44,824 bases of DNA from Acetatifactor muris (lineage in GTDB: Bacteria > Bacillota > Clostridia > Lachnospirales > Lachnospiraceae), in the NCBI GenBank assembly GCA_023663635.1, contig JAMPHD010000021.1:1-44824 (forward strand), written 5' to 3'. A program made the translations under genes and the position numbers. This document shows positions 1 through 7,954 of the stretch, in pieces. The notes below the pieces were generated by a model. That model was not told the origin of the DNA. It saw nothing but the letters and a program-made list of their open reading frames with translations, and ran no database searches. Each line of letters begins with the position of its first letter. Position 1 is the stretch's first letter.

Positions 1-70
1 ATAACAACTCATAAAGAAAAATGAGAAAAGTGCCAACGATTACTTGACACAAACGTGACTGAAAAAGCAG

Positions 71-99
71 TTTATATTTTTGTCCGGAAATGTTATAAT
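71..99 (+). promoter_or_regulatory. Extended -10 promoter for the first toxin-antitoxin pair
   Basis: A perfect TATAAT at 94-99 is preceded by TGT, giving an extended -10. The -35 hexamer at 71-76 (TTTATA) with a 17-nt spacer is weak. Transcription would start near 106 and leave a leader of about 70 nt before the antitoxin start at 175. Positions 1-70 hold no gene that I can support. Confidence 0.5.
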
Positions 100-174
100 A
101 AAATTAGATATGAACACACCTGTCAAGCAACATTTTATAAATTTGTTTCTCATGCGTGGAACAGGAGGATTAAG

Positions 175-414
175 ATGAGTACTTTAGAGAGTACAATCTC
201 TATGTTGGAAGTGTTACCTGAGGCTGACTTAGTCAAGATTCAGGATTTTACTAAGAAATTGTTTAGGCAGCGAGGCACCGCGTGCCCGTTCCAACCAAAG
301 AGCCGGGAAGAAATATATAGGGACTTAGAAATTTCCAGACAACAAGCTGCCGAGGGAAAATGCCAGGAAATGGGGCAGGCACTTGCGGAAATCAGTGAAA
401 AATATGGATTATAA
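175..414 (+). CDS. Type II antitoxin-like protein of a TA pair
   Basis: A 79-residue acidic protein. I chose the ATG at 175 because AGGAGG lies at 163-168 with ideal spacing; the open frame extends upstream to 55 without another ribosome site. The C-terminal half (DLEISRQQAAEGKCQEMGQA, then SEKYGL) has the look of RelB-type antitoxins, in which a helical tail wraps the toxin. The stop overlaps the start of the RelE/ParE-like toxin by 11 nt, so the two genes are translationally coupled. The antitoxin would neutralise the toxin and repress its own promoter; no DNA-binding motif is obvious. The function is inferred mainly from gene order and size. Confidence 0.7.
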   Translation: MSTLESTISMLEVLPEADLVKIQDFTKKLFRQRGTACPFQPKSREEIYRDLEISRQQAAEGKCQEMGQALAEISEKYGL

Positions 415-718
415 AGTTATCTTGACCTATCCGGCAAAAGCGCAGCTTGACCATGCCATTAATTACATTCTTTGTGAGTTGGAAAACGAACAGGCTGCCC
501 GGAGCGTCATAGCTGATGCTGAGGATACGCGGCTAAGGCTTTCCCATGTAGCCGGCAGTCTGAAATTATGTGATGATCCCAAGCTACGCACTTTGGGATA
601 TCGGACGATTCATTTTAAGCATCATAAGTATTTTATGCTTTACAGAGTAGAAGACAATAAGGTTTATGTCGATGGTGTCTATCATGACTCGCAGGATTAT
701 GAAAATATTATTCGGTAG
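404..718 (+). CDS. RelE/ParE-family toxin
   Basis: A 104-residue protein beginning MDYKVILTYPAKAQLDHAI at the ATG at 404. This start is preferred over one at 383, giving a protein of usual RelE/ParE length. The pattern is typical of the fold: an N-terminal beta strand, a helical hairpin (residues about 10-50), then strands with the LGYRTIHFKHHKYFMLYRVE core and a C-terminal HDSQDYENIIR. Members are either ribosome-dependent mRNases (RelE) or gyrase poisons (ParE); I cannot tell which applies here. It overlaps the upstream antitoxin by 11 nt. Together they form a compact AT-rich unit bordered by GC-rich core DNA, consistent with horizontal acquisition. Confidence 0.8.
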   Translation: MDYKVILTYPAKAQLDHAINYILCELENEQAARSVIADAEDTRLRLSHVAGSLKLCDDPKLRTLGYRTIHFKHHKYFMLYRVEDNKVYVDGVYHDSQDYENIIR

Positions 719-790
719 ACTGCGTTATTGAAACTCATCCACTTCGTCAGCAATTCTCTAAAAATAATCATATATTCAAAGTAAAATTAT

Positions 791-816
791 CCACCCCGCA
801 GCAAGCTGCGGGGTGG
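791..816 (-). terminator. Intrinsic terminator of the acidic membrane-anchored protein
   Basis: A perfect 11-bp stem (CCACCCCGCAG / CTGCGGGGTGG) with a CAAG loop. Read on the minus strand it is followed by ATAATTTTAC. It lies 20 nt beyond the stop of the minus-strand gene at 837-1286 and probably also insulates the TA pair. Confidence 0.75.
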
Positions 817-836
817 TTGCTCGGGAGCCGGGTCCG

Positions 837-1286
837 TTATTTGTCGGCATCCTCATCATCGAAAAATTCCTCGGAAGACTCCTCGTCTTCCGCCGAGTCC
901 TCATCAAAGAAACTCTCCACGGTCTCCTTCACCTCGTCCTTGACATTCTCCACCGCGTCAGTCACCTTTTCGGTGAGGGGAGTGAAGTCCGCTTTAGGGG
1001 AATCCGTCTTGGGAGAATCTTCCTTAAAGGAAACCGTCTTGGGAGCTGCTGACGCAGGGGTATCCGTCTCAGGCGCATCCGTCTTTGGCAGGGGGGCCTC
1101 CTCATGGTTCAGGGGCACATAAGTACGGGAGCCGGCATCCTCCGTATCCTCGCTGAAATCATCATAATCCTCATCTGCTCCGTTCAAGAGCTCGGCGTCC
1201 TTCTTCTGCATATAATAGTAAGCAGCGGCACCGGCAGCGCCAACTGCCGCAGTGAATAACAAAAATTTCCCAAACTTTTTGGCCAT
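837..1286 (-). CDS. Small membrane-anchored acidic protein (YtxH-like layout)
   Basis: A 149-residue protein. The ATG at 1286 is chosen because AAAGGAGT sits 7-8 nt upstream; a longer frame starting at 1313 lacks this. The N-terminus MAKKFGKFLLFTAAVGAAGA is a basic segment followed by an Ala/Gly-rich membrane helix (residues about 7-25). After YYYMQKKDAELL comes a long, very acidic, low-complexity tail (runs of D/E, repeated TD-P and SPK motifs) ending in FFDDEDADK. The layout recalls YtxH/general-stress proteins, but similarity is compositional and I assign no function. It is divergent from the TetR gene at 1519 and ends in a strong hairpin terminator. Confidence 0.7.
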   Translation of the reverse strand: MAKKFGKFLLFTAAVGAAGAAAYYYMQKKDAELLNGADEDYDDFSEDTEDAGSRTYVPLNHEEAPLPKTDAPETDTPASAAPKTVSFKEDSPKTDSPKADFTPLTEKVTDAVENVKDEVKETVESFFDEDSAEDEESSEEFFDDEDADK

Positions 1287-1446
1287 GTGTAACTCCTTTC
1301 CAATAAATTCCATACCTCTATCTCTATATTAATACTATTTTGTGAAAATGAAAAGAGAATATGTGTAATTTTTTAAAAATTTCATTTTTGCGGGGAAATA
1401 TCGGGGCCTGTGGGACGGAATTTGAGCCGGCAGGGCGGATTTGCGG

Positions 1447-1475
1447 TTGAAAGCTTGGTTGAAATGTGTTACACT
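1447..1475 (+). promoter_or_regulatory. Sigma-A promoter for the TetR regulator
   Basis: TTGAAA at 1447-1452, a 17-nt spacer, and TACACT at 1470-1475. It lies about 45 nt upstream of the ATG at 1519. Confidence 0.55.
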
Positions 1476-1518
1476 GGAAAGACATAGCGACAAGTCGGTC
1501 AGGAATGGAGTACGGTGG

Positions 1519-2118
1519 ATGAACGGCAAGTTTTTTGATCTGAAAAAGGAAAAACAGGATAGAATGATCAACGCGGCATTGAAAATGTTTGCTCTCCACG
1601 GCTACCGCCATGCCTGCACGGACGACATCGTCCGGGAGGCCGGCATCAGCAAGGGACTGCTGTTCCACTATTTCGGCAGCAAGCTGGGCGTCTACACCTT
1701 TATCTATGATTACAGCGTGCGATATATGATCCTGGAGCTGGGCAACCGCTCCGCGGACGAGACGGATCTGTTCGAGATCATCCGGCAGACGGAGGCCGCG
1801 CATATGCGCGCCATGAAGGAATATCCCTATATGCAGCAGTTTCTGAACCGTTCCCGCGCGGAGAATGTCAGTGAGGCGCTCATCGCCGTGGAGGAGAAAC
1901 GCAGACTCTTGGAGGATACCTATGAGACCATCTATGGCAGGGCGGATTACTCGGGACTTCCCGCCGGAGTGGAGGGGGATAAGCTGCGCACCATGATGGA
2001 TCTCACCATCCAAGGCCTGATGACGGAGCGCTTTCTGGACGCCTCCTTCCAACCGGAGATGCTGTATCGGGAGATATGCTCCTATCTGGACATGATGCAT
2101 AAATTGGTAAACGGGTAG
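1519..2118 (+). CDS. TetR/AcrR-family transcriptional regulator
   Basis: A 199-residue protein. The ATG at 1519 has GGAG 8 nt upstream and yields the usual TetR length, so the longer frame from 1441 is rejected. Residues 10-57 form the TetR helix-turn-helix (RMINAALKMFALHGYRHACT, DDIVREAGISKGLLFHYFGS, then KLGVYTFIYDY). The remainder is the helical ligand and dimerisation domain, with no clue to the effector. TetR proteins usually repress neighbours or themselves; here the neighbours are a divergent membrane-anchored protein and a convergent DUF6062-like gene. A promoter with 17-nt spacing lies directly upstream. Confidence 0.88.
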   Translation: MNGKFFDLKKEKQDRMINAALKMFALHGYRHACTDDIVREAGISKGLLFHYFGSKLGVYTFIYDYSVRYMILELGNRSADETDLFEIIRQTEAAHMRAMKEYPYMQQFLNRSRAENVSEALIAVEEKRRLLEDTYETIYGRADYSGLPAGVEGDKLRTMMDLTIQGLMTERFLDASFQPEMLYREICSYLDMMHKLVNG

Positions 2119-2161
2119 CGCGTCGCCGCGTCCGGCATGTGTCGGGGCAGCCGTCGGGGTC

Positions 2162-2923
2162 CTATTTGGGCATCCTGTAATCCGGGTCGGCCGGATAGCC
2201 GCCCTTTAATTTCTGCATACCGCGCTGTATGGCGTCCTTGGAGTTCTTCCAGTCGGCGTCCTTGTTGCGGTAATCGAATTTCTCCACCAGCCAGGCCACA
2301 TCCTCGGCCACACGGCGCATGTTTTCCTCCATCAGAGTAAACATCCTATTGTAAAAAGCATCTTTCTCTTTATCGGGAAGTTTCGTCTCCGCCGCCTCGC
2401 AGAGATCGCCGAAGTGGGGCAGACAGAACCCCTTGCTCTTTTGCACCTTGTCCCGGAATTCCGGGTCGTTTTTGTACAGATAAAAGAAAGTGTCCATATA
2501 GCGCTCATAAGTCTCGGCATAGTGGTCACAGATATAGCAGGACTGCTCCTTCTTTCGGACCCATATGCCGATGGCGTTGTCGCTCTCGCCGGTCTTCTTC
2601 AATTTCGCTTTGAGGGAAGTCTTGCCGGGCTTGAAATCAGCGAATTCTTTTTTCATCTCTTGGATCATCCGCATGTAATGCGTCTTGAGGATCCACGCGT
2701 TTCCCAGAGTGTTGCCATAGTCGAACATCTTTTGAAAATGGTTCCTGCAGAAACCCGCCTTGTCCGTCATATCCCGGATGTCGGCCTCCATGTAGGAGGA
2801 GCCGCTCCCCAACACGAAATCCAACAGATCCTGTTCAATATTGCGCTCAATAAAGCAGAAAGGGCATTCATCCCCGGCGTTGACCGCGTCATTCAGCGGA
2901 ATGGTGTAAAGCTGTTCTTTCAT
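2162..2923 (-). CDS. DUF6062-like Cys-rich protein
   Basis: A 253-residue soluble protein of unknown function, resembling the DUF6062 family common in Lachnospiraceae (recognised by pattern; moderate certainty). Cysteines come in pairs that could bind metal: CPFC at residues 20-23, then C and H in GFCRNHF near 58-62, CYIC near 130, and CLPHF near 167. The apparent repetition of a CxxC block followed by C-x2-H suggests two related metal-binding halves. There is no signal peptide or membrane segment. It is transcribed from its own promoter (TTGCCA-N17-TAAAAT) and converges on the TetR gene. AAAGGAG lies 14 nt before the ATG, a slightly long spacing. Confidence 0.75.
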   Translation of the reverse strand: MKEQLYTIPLNDAVNAGDECPFCFIERNIEQDLLDFVLGSGSSYMEADIRDMTDKAGFCRNHFQKMFDYGNTLGNAWILKTHYMRMIQEMKKEFADFKPGKTSLKAKLKKTGESDNAIGIWVRKKEQSCYICDHYAETYERYMDTFFYLYKNDPEFRDKVQKSKGFCLPHFGDLCEAAETKLPDKEKDAFYNRMFTLMEENMRRVAEDVAWLVEKFDYRNKDADWKNSKDAIQRGMQKLKGGYPADPDYRMPK

Positions 2924-2976
2924 TTATTTACTTGCGCTCCTTTCAGGGCAGGGGTGTGAGACTGCTGTTCTTAATC

Positions 2977-3005
2977 ATTTTACTCCAAATCGGGGGAGTT
3001 GGCAA
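2977..3005 (-). promoter_or_regulatory. Sigma-A promoter for the DUF6062-like gene
   Basis: On the minus strand: TTGCCA (3000-3005), a 17-nt spacer, TAAAAT (2977-2982). The start codon lies about 54 nt further on. Confidence 0.6.
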
Positions 3006-3089
3006 CAGGGCGCAGGAAACCGGAGAAAACAAAATTTAACGTATACAAACATTTTCCGCACCGACAGTGCGGTACTTGGAGGAATCAAT

Positions 3090-4112
3090 TTGAAGGAGAT
3101 AGAAGTTTTAGCCTATGAACCGTTTGTGGAAGAAATTAAAGATTTGATACATAAAAAACAGTATCAGGCTTTGAAACTCATAAATGCAGAAACCATCAAT
3201 TTATATTGGGAAATCGGCGAAGAGATTCATCGACAGCAGGAAGAAAATGAGTGGGGAAAGTCCATTGTTCAGGTATTGTCCAAAGAATTACAAAAGGAAT
3301 TCCCGGGGGCGAAAGGATATTCTGCGGCAAATCTTTGGAGGATGCGAAATTTTTACTTAAGTTACCGTGATTCTGAAAAACTCGCACCACTGGTGCGAGA
3401 AATTAGTTGGAGTAATAATATTGTCATCATGGAGAAATGCAAGGACGATCTGCAAAGAGAATTTTATATCCGGATGACAAAGCGTTATGGTTGGACAAAA
3501 CGTATTTTGACAAATTTTATTGAGGCACAGGCTTATGAGAAATATTTGTTAAATCAGACAAACTTTGATATGACATTGCCGGAAGAACGTAAGGTTCAGG
3601 CAAAATTGGCAGTCAAAGATGAATACACTTTTGACTTTGCAGAACTCTCACCTGAGTATTCTGAGCATGAATTGGAAATGCAATTAGTGAATAATATCAG
3701 AGCATTTTTGATAGAAATGGGTGGGGATTTTGCATTTATTGGCAACCAATATCACCTAATGGTTGGCGGCAGGGATATCTACATTGATATGCTGCTTTTT
3801 CACAGAAGATTGCGAAGTCTTGTGGCAATAGAATTGAAAATAGGGGAGTTTGAGGCAGAGTATGCGGGCAAAATGCAATTGTATCTGTCTGCGTTGGACG
3901 AGCAGATAAAATTACCGGAGGAAAATCCTTCAATTGGCATTATTATCTGTAAAAGCAAGGACGAAACTTTTGTAGAATATGCGTTGAAACAATCCAATGC
4001 ACCGATTGGGGTGGCAACATATCGGCTAAGTAAGTCGTTGCCGGAGGGATTGAGAGAGATGTTGCCGGAGCCGGAGGAAATTGCGGAAAGGTTGAAGATA
4101 TTCGAAAAATAA
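3090..4112 (+). CDS. DUF1016/YhcG-family PDDEXK nuclease-like protein
   Basis: A 340-residue protein with a TTG start at 3090, supported by GGAGG 7 nt upstream. The N-terminal half (residues about 10-170) is the DUF1016 N region, with the hallmarks INLYWEIGEEI, GKSIVQVLSKEL, GYSAANLWRMRNFY and SWSNNIVIM. The C-terminal half is a PDDEXK nuclease-like core: YIDMLLFHRRLRSLVAIELK supplies the D...E-x-K pattern, followed by GEFEAEYAGKMQLYLSALDE. Family members occur in accessory and phage-related regions and some are linked to restriction; the biological role is unsettled. The gene is alone, AT-rich, and bounded by a terminator, so it looks like a one-gene cargo inserted into core DNA. A CCGCAC/GTGCGG hairpin sits at about 3057-3073, just ahead of the ribosome site. 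Confidence 0.85.
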   Translation: MKEIEVLAYEPFVEEIKDLIHKKQYQALKLINAETINLYWEIGEEIHRQQEENEWGKSIVQVLSKELQKEFPGAKGYSAANLWRMRNFYLSYRDSEKLAPLVREISWSNNIVIMEKCKDDLQREFYIRMTKRYGWTKRILTNFIEAQAYEKYLLNQTNFDMTLPEERKVQAKLAVKDEYTFDFAELSPEYSEHELEMQLVNNIRAFLIEMGGDFAFIGNQYHLMVGGRDIYIDMLLFHRRLRSLVAIELKIGEFEAEYAGKMQLYLSALDEQIKLPEENPSIGIIICKSKDETFVEYALKQSNAPIGVATYRLSKSLPEGLREMLPEPEEIAERLKIFEK

Positions 4113-4116
4113 AGAG

Positions 4117-4148
4117 AGAGTCGGCGCGATCCTGCTGCCGGCTCTTTT
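4117..4148 (+). terminator. Intrinsic terminator after the DUF1016 gene
   Basis: A 9-bp stem, AGAGTCGGC (4117-4125) with GCCGGCTCT (4137-4145), one G-T pair, 11-nt loop, followed by TTTT. Confidence 0.75.
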
Positions 4149-4207
4149 CATAAATATTACAGGATTGTAACGAATTGTAAGTGAAAATTAAGAAAAATGT
4201 TGTTGTA

Positions 4208-4234
4208 TTGTGTCGAAATCCAAGATAGTATAAT
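4208..4234 (+). promoter_or_regulatory. Possible promoter for the acyltransferase operon
   Basis: A perfect TATAAT at 4229-4234 lies 31 nt before the TTG start of the acyltransferase. The nearest -35-like hexamer, TTGTGT at 4208-4213, has only a 15-nt spacer, so the -35 is uncertain. Confidence 0.45.
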
Positions 4235-4265
4235 AACAGAGACAAAAAGAAAGATGTGATTACTC

Positions 4266-5633
4266 TTGGTATTCAGCAGTTTGGAATTTCTGCTCTACTT
4301 CTTTCCGATTTTCTTCATCCTATACGGACTGACTCCCGACCGCCATAAAAACCTCACACTTCTCGCAGGAAGTCTTGTTTTTTACGCTCTCGGAGAGCGG
4401 GGATATCTGTGGCTCCTTGTGGTCTCCGTGGCGGTGAATTATTGTGTCGGATGTTTCGTGGGAGCGGACATTAAATTCAAAAAAATACAGACGTTGGTTT
4501 GGTATCTGGCCATGGCCGGAAACGTGGGGATCCTGTTGGCTTTTAAGATGCCGATGCGACAGGCGGCCATTCCACTCGGGCTCAGTTTCTATACCTTTCG
4601 GATCCTGTCCCGGCTGATCGATATTCGGCGGGGAGAGGTGCGGGCAGACCGATCCTTTGTCCGATTCGCGACCTATGTGACCATGTTCCCGCAGATGATC
4701 TCGGGGCCTTTGACGGATTACGGCGAGGTTTCCGCGGATCTCTCCCACAGAAGGATGTCCGCCCGGAGCATCCAAAACGGGTTGAAACTCTTCACGTTGG
4801 GACTTGCCGCCAAGGTGCTTCTGGCGGATAAGGTGGGACTCTTGTGGAATGACGTGCAGGTGCGCGGGATCGAGAGCGTCTCCACCCCTCTGGCCTGGAT
4901 GGGAGCCATCGCCTATTCTTTGAAGATTTATTTTGATTTTGCGGGATATTCTCTCATGGCAGCGGGATTGGGCGCCATGATGGGATTCCATGTTCCTGAG
5001 AACTTCAGGACACCCTACATGGCCCGGTCCGTGCGGGATTTTTACCGCAGATGGCATATCACTCTGGGGCAATGGTTTCGCAAATATGTCTACATCCCTC
5101 TGGGCGGAAACCGCAGGGGAGAATTGTGTACGGTGCGCAATCTCCTCATCGTCTGGGCATTGACGGCGCTGTGGCACGGCGGCCGCGGCAATTTTCTGAT
5201 ATGGGGGATGTTGATCTGGATACTGATCGTACTGGAGAGACAGGTGCAAAGCCTCCGGGAGCGACGTCACCCGAAAGAGACTGTCGGCGCCGGACTGCAG
5301 CTCTTGTCCCGACTGTATCTGTGGATCGTGATCCCCATTACATGGATGTGTTTCGCGATCACGGATGTGGGGGAGCTTGGGACTTATCTGGGAAGAATGT
5401 TCGGCGCGGCTCCCGTGGGTGTCGTCATGGCAAATGACTGGCGCGCGGCATGGGATCGTTTCGGTGTTCTCCTGCTGATCTGCGGGCTTTCCTGCACCTC
5501 TCTTGTGAGGAAAGTTTTTCACAGATGGAAGGACAGCCTGATCGGAAGTGTGGTGCTGGCGGTGCTGTTCTGGCTCTGTGTCCGCTGCATCCTTTTGGAG
5601 GGGGACAATCCGTTCCTGTATTCTAATTTTTAG
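4266..5633 (+). CDS. MBOAT-family O-acyltransferase (AlgI/PatA-like)
   Basis: A 455-residue polytopic membrane protein. The TTG start at 4266 gives the canonical MBOAT opening MVFSSLEFLLYFFPIFFILY. The family signature is clear: MFPQMISGPLTDY (about 140), KIYFDFAGYSLMAAGLGAMM (about 225), RDFYRRWHITLGQWFRKYVY with His264, and the proposed catalytic His304 in ALWHGGRGNFLIWG. These proteins move acyl (usually acetyl) groups across the membrane and pass them to an extracytoplasmic partner that modifies exopolysaccharide, teichoic acid or peptidoglycan. The partner here is the SGNH protein 8 nt downstream. The C-terminus is hydrophobic, as is usual. The ribosome site is weak. Confidence 0.9.
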   Translation: MVFSSLEFLLYFFPIFFILYGLTPDRHKNLTLLAGSLVFYALGERGYLWLLVVSVAVNYCVGCFVGADIKFKKIQTLVWYLAMAGNVGILLAFKMPMRQAAIPLGLSFYTFRILSRLIDIRRGEVRADRSFVRFATYVTMFPQMISGPLTDYGEVSADLSHRRMSARSIQNGLKLFTLGLAAKVLLADKVGLLWNDVQVRGIESVSTPLAWMGAIAYSLKIYFDFAGYSLMAAGLGAMMGFHVPENFRTPYMARSVRDFYRRWHITLGQWFRKYVYIPLGGNRRGELCTVRNLLIVWALTALWHGGRGNFLIWGMLIWILIVLERQVQSLRERRHPKETVGAGLQLLSRLYLWIVIPITWMCFAITDVGELGTYLGRMFGAAPVGVVMANDWRAAWDRFGVLLLICGLSCTSLVRKVFHRWKDSLIGSVVLAVLFWLCVRCILLEGDNPFLYSNF

Positions 5634-5641
5634 AAAGTGAT

Positions 5642-6685
5642 GTGATCGAATTGGAAAATGCAAGATATATGAATTCCAAATCCGCGAGAGGGTATGCAAA
5701 GTCCAAATCCGCGGAAAGACATGCAAGACCCAAATCCGCGGGGAGATATGCCATCCGGGCGGATGTGCTTTATCCGCTGCTGTTGGTGGCATTCGGCTGC
5801 GCATTTTTGACGTTCACGGATAATTGGCAGCTCTATACGGAGCCGTTGGGTCGTCTGATCGGAAGCGTGGCGGGGGCAAGGGAGGCCCGTGCGGGGGAGC
5901 CGGGCATTGGAGAGAACGGCGACCCTGCGGCATCGGGTAGCGGTGACGGAATCGGACCGGCCGGTCCGGGAGAAGAGGATCCCGAGGGGAGAGATTCCGG
6001 CGGACGGAACGGGTCCGGGGAGGAGAATACGGTCGGCGGGCAGGAATCGGACGACGGGACGGCCGCGGGGGAAGTCGAATACCTGACGGTGGAGGATGAT
6101 TATTTTGCGGATGCCGTGTTTATCGGGGATTCCCGCACGGTGGGGCTGTATGAGTACGGCGAACTGCAGGATATAGGCACTTTTTATGCCTCCACGGGTC
6201 TCACCGTATATAAACTTTTTACGGACAAGATCGTGGAGGTTCCGGGACAAAAGAAAAAGATCACGGTGGAGGAGGCTCTGGGTGAGCGGCAGTTTGGCAA
6301 GGTCTATCTGATGATCGGCATCAACGAGATGGGAACCGGGACCGCGGAGAGCTTTTTGAAAAAATATGAGGAATGCGTGGCGCATATACGGGAGTTGCAG
6401 CCGAATGCCGTCATTTATCTGCAGAGCATCATGTGTGTCACGGCGGAGCGGTCCGGGCAGGGGGATTACATCACCAACGAGGGCATCGACATCCGCAATC
6501 TGGGGATTGAGGGATTGGCGGACAACGAGAGCATTTTTTACCTGGACGTAAATTCCGCGGTGCGGGATGAGACGGGAGCCATGTCGGCGGGATACACCTA
6601 TGACGGTGTGCATCTGAAAGCGCAGTATATCGCTCTGTGGAAGGATTATCTGAAGTGTCACGCGGTGGTCTCCGGGCAGGAATGA
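5642..6685 (+). CDS. Membrane-anchored SGNH/GDSL hydrolase, partner of the MBOAT protein
   Basis: A 347-residue protein, GTG start at 5642 (an ATG at 5671 is an alternative; neither has a strong ribosome site). Order: a basic cytoplasmic tail with three 9-residue repeats (residues 12-38), one membrane helix (about 42-60), a Gly/Glu/Asp-rich linker (about 78-145), then an SGNH domain. Block I is VFIGDSRTVGL with nucleophile Ser164; GINEMG is the block III region; DGVHLK provides Asp321 and His324. Such proteins receive acetyl from MBOAT partners and transfer it to the wall or an exopolysaccharide (AlgJ, PatB or DltD-like logic). The 8-nt gap to the acyltransferase indicates one operon. The target polymer cannot be told from the sequence. 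Confidence 0.85.
   Translation: MIELENARYMNSKSARGYAKSKSAERHARPKSAGRYAIRADVLYPLLLVAFGCAFLTFTDNWQLYTEPLGRLIGSVAGAREARAGEPGIGENGDPAASGSGDGIGPAGPGEEDPEGRDSGGRNGSGEENTVGGQESDDGTAAGEVEYLTVEDDYFADAVFIGDSRTVGLYEYGELQDIGTFYASTGLTVYKLFTDKIVEVPGQKKKITVEEALGERQFGKVYLMIGINEMGTGTAESFLKKYEECVAHIRELQPNAVIYLQSIMCVTAERSGQGDYITNEGIDIRNLGIEGLADNESIFYLDVNSAVRDETGAMSAGYTYDGVHLKAQYIALWKDYLKCHAVVSGQE
5675..5755. repeat. Three in-frame 27-bp tandem repeats
   Basis: Units at 5675-5701, 5702-5728 and 5729-5755 encode SKSARGYAK, SKSAERHAR and PKSAGRYAI. They share the core CCAAATCCGCG. They sit in the cytoplasmic N-terminal tail of the SGNH protein. Confidence 0.85.
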
Positions 6686-6730
6686 GAGCGGAGAGCGATT
6701 TAGGCGGAAAGAAAGCGCCGGGACACGCAT

Positions 6731-6775
6731 AGAATAAAAATAGAATAAAAATAGAATAGAAACAGAATGGAATAG
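6731..6775. repeat. Short AT-rich tandem repeat
   Basis: About three imperfect copies of an 11-bp unit (TAGAATAAAAA), decaying into AGAAACAGAATGGAATAGG, between the SGNH gene and the dipeptidase gene. No promoter is evident in it. Confidence 0.6.
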
Positions 6776-6805
6776 GAAAACCATGAGAAGACGGGCGGGA
6801 TTAAG

Positions 6806-7879
6806 ATGAGAGTGGCGGATATGCACTGCGATACCATATCGGAGATATTGAATCACCGAAGACGCGGGGAAAACTGTGATCTGCGGGACAACGGGCTGCA
6901 TGTGGATCTGAACCGTCTGCGGGAGAGCAGGTATCTGCTCCAAAATTTTGCGCTCTATGTGGACATGGGAAAAGTATCTTCCCCCTGGGAGGAGCTCTGC
7001 GCCCTGTATGAGACCTATCGGGGGGAACTGGCGGCCAATGAGGACATCCTGGCTCCGGCATACCGGTATGAGGATCTGGAGCAAAACAGCGCGCAAGGTA
7101 AGATATCGGCAGTTCTCACCGTGGAGGAGGGAGCGGTCTGTCAGGGGGAGATCGGAAAGTTGGAGCAGCTCTATGAGATGGGCGTGCGCATGCTCACTCT
7201 CACATGGAATTACCCCAATGAGTTGGGTTATCCCAATCTGGACAGTCGCACGGGCCGAAAAGTGTGGGAGGATTGCCGCAGACTGCGGGCGGGGAACTGC
7301 AGCGAACAGGAGAGAGTTGAGATAGAGGCCGCGTTGAACAGATATCTGTGTACCCCCGACACCGTGAACGGACTGACAGAGCGGGGACGGGAGTTTGTGT
7401 ACTGTATGGAGCGGTTGGGCATGATCGTGGATGTGTCCCATCTGTCGGACGCGGGCTTTTACGATGTGCTGCAATGCAGTACCAAGCCCTTTGTGGCCAG
7501 CCATTCCAACGCCGGAGCCGTGTGCGGCTGCGCGCGCAATCTGACGGACGACATGATCCGCGGACTGGCTGAGCGGGGCGGCTGCATGGGGTTAAATTTT
7601 TGCGCGGATTTTCTGGAGTCTGTGCCCGCGGGCCGGGAGAATCCCGGCACCATTGAGGCTGTGGTGCGCCATGCCCTGCACATTGTTCAAGTGGGCGGCG
7701 TGGAGGTATTGGGATTGGGCAGCGACTTTGACGGCATCGACACCAACCGGGAACTGCCGGGCGCGCAGAGCATGGAGAAACTGTGGCATGCTCTGCATCT
7801 GGCGGGGTTTACGGAGGGACAGTTGGACCGGATCTTTGCGGAAAATGTGCTGAGAGTGTATCGGGAGACATGGCGGTGA
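6806..7879 (+). CDS. M19-family (membrane/renal type) dipeptidase
   Basis: A 357-residue zinc peptidase. The metal ligands of the family are visible: H7 and D9 in ADMHCDT, the bridging Glu in LTVEEGA (about 108), His in VDVSHLSDAGFYDV, His in FVASHSNAGAV, and Asp in GLGSDFDGID. M19 enzymes hydrolyse L-L and L-D dipeptides and are usually cytoplasmic in bacteria; no signal peptide is seen. A Cys-containing insertion follows NLDSRTGRKVWEDC (about 150-195). Start choice is uncertain because only a weak GGCGGGA lies before the ATG at 6806, but MRVADMHCDT is the natural family N-terminus. It could be co-transcribed with the acylation pair. Confidence 0.9.
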   Translation: MRVADMHCDTISEILNHRRRGENCDLRDNGLHVDLNRLRESRYLLQNFALYVDMGKVSSPWEELCALYETYRGELAANEDILAPAYRYEDLEQNSAQGKISAVLTVEEGAVCQGEIGKLEQLYEMGVRMLTLTWNYPNELGYPNLDSRTGRKVWEDCRRLRAGNCSEQERVEIEAALNRYLCTPDTVNGLTERGREFVYCMERLGMIVDVSHLSDAGFYDVLQCSTKPFVASHSNAGAVCGCARNLTDDMIRGLAERGGCMGLNFCADFLESVPAGRENPGTIEAVVRHALHIVQVGGVEVLGLGSDFDGIDTNRELPGAQSMEKLWHALHLAGFTEGQLDRIFAENVLRVYRETWR

Positions 7880-7893
7880 GGCGATAACCCCCA

Positions 7894-7922
7894 TTGATTC
7901 CGCCAACGGATTGTGCTATAAT
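7894..7922 (+). promoter_or_regulatory. Strong sigma-A promoter for the PocR sensor and EAL operon
   Basis: TTGATT (7894-7899), a 17-nt spacer, perfect TATAAT (7917-7922). The predicted transcription start near 7929-7930 would make a TTG at 7931 leaderless, which supports the internal TTG at 7955 as the true start. Confidence 0.75.
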
Positions 7923-7954
7923 CAAACATATTGATAGGAGAGAAGGTCGGTCGT

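Noticed and set aside
813..1122. Plus-strand frames opposite the acidic membrane-anchored protein
   Set aside because: Ser-rich antisense of an acidic tail. The minus strand has a good ribosome site, membrane anchor and terminator.
4320..5804. Minus-strand open frame of 494 codons
   Set aside because: Antisense of the MBOAT gene; no ribosome site and no recognisable domain.
5630..7504. Long minus-strand open frame (624 codons)
   Set aside because: It is antisense to the SGNH and dipeptidase genes, both of which have clear motifs. GC-rich coding DNA commonly leaves such antisense frames, and the translation has no family features.
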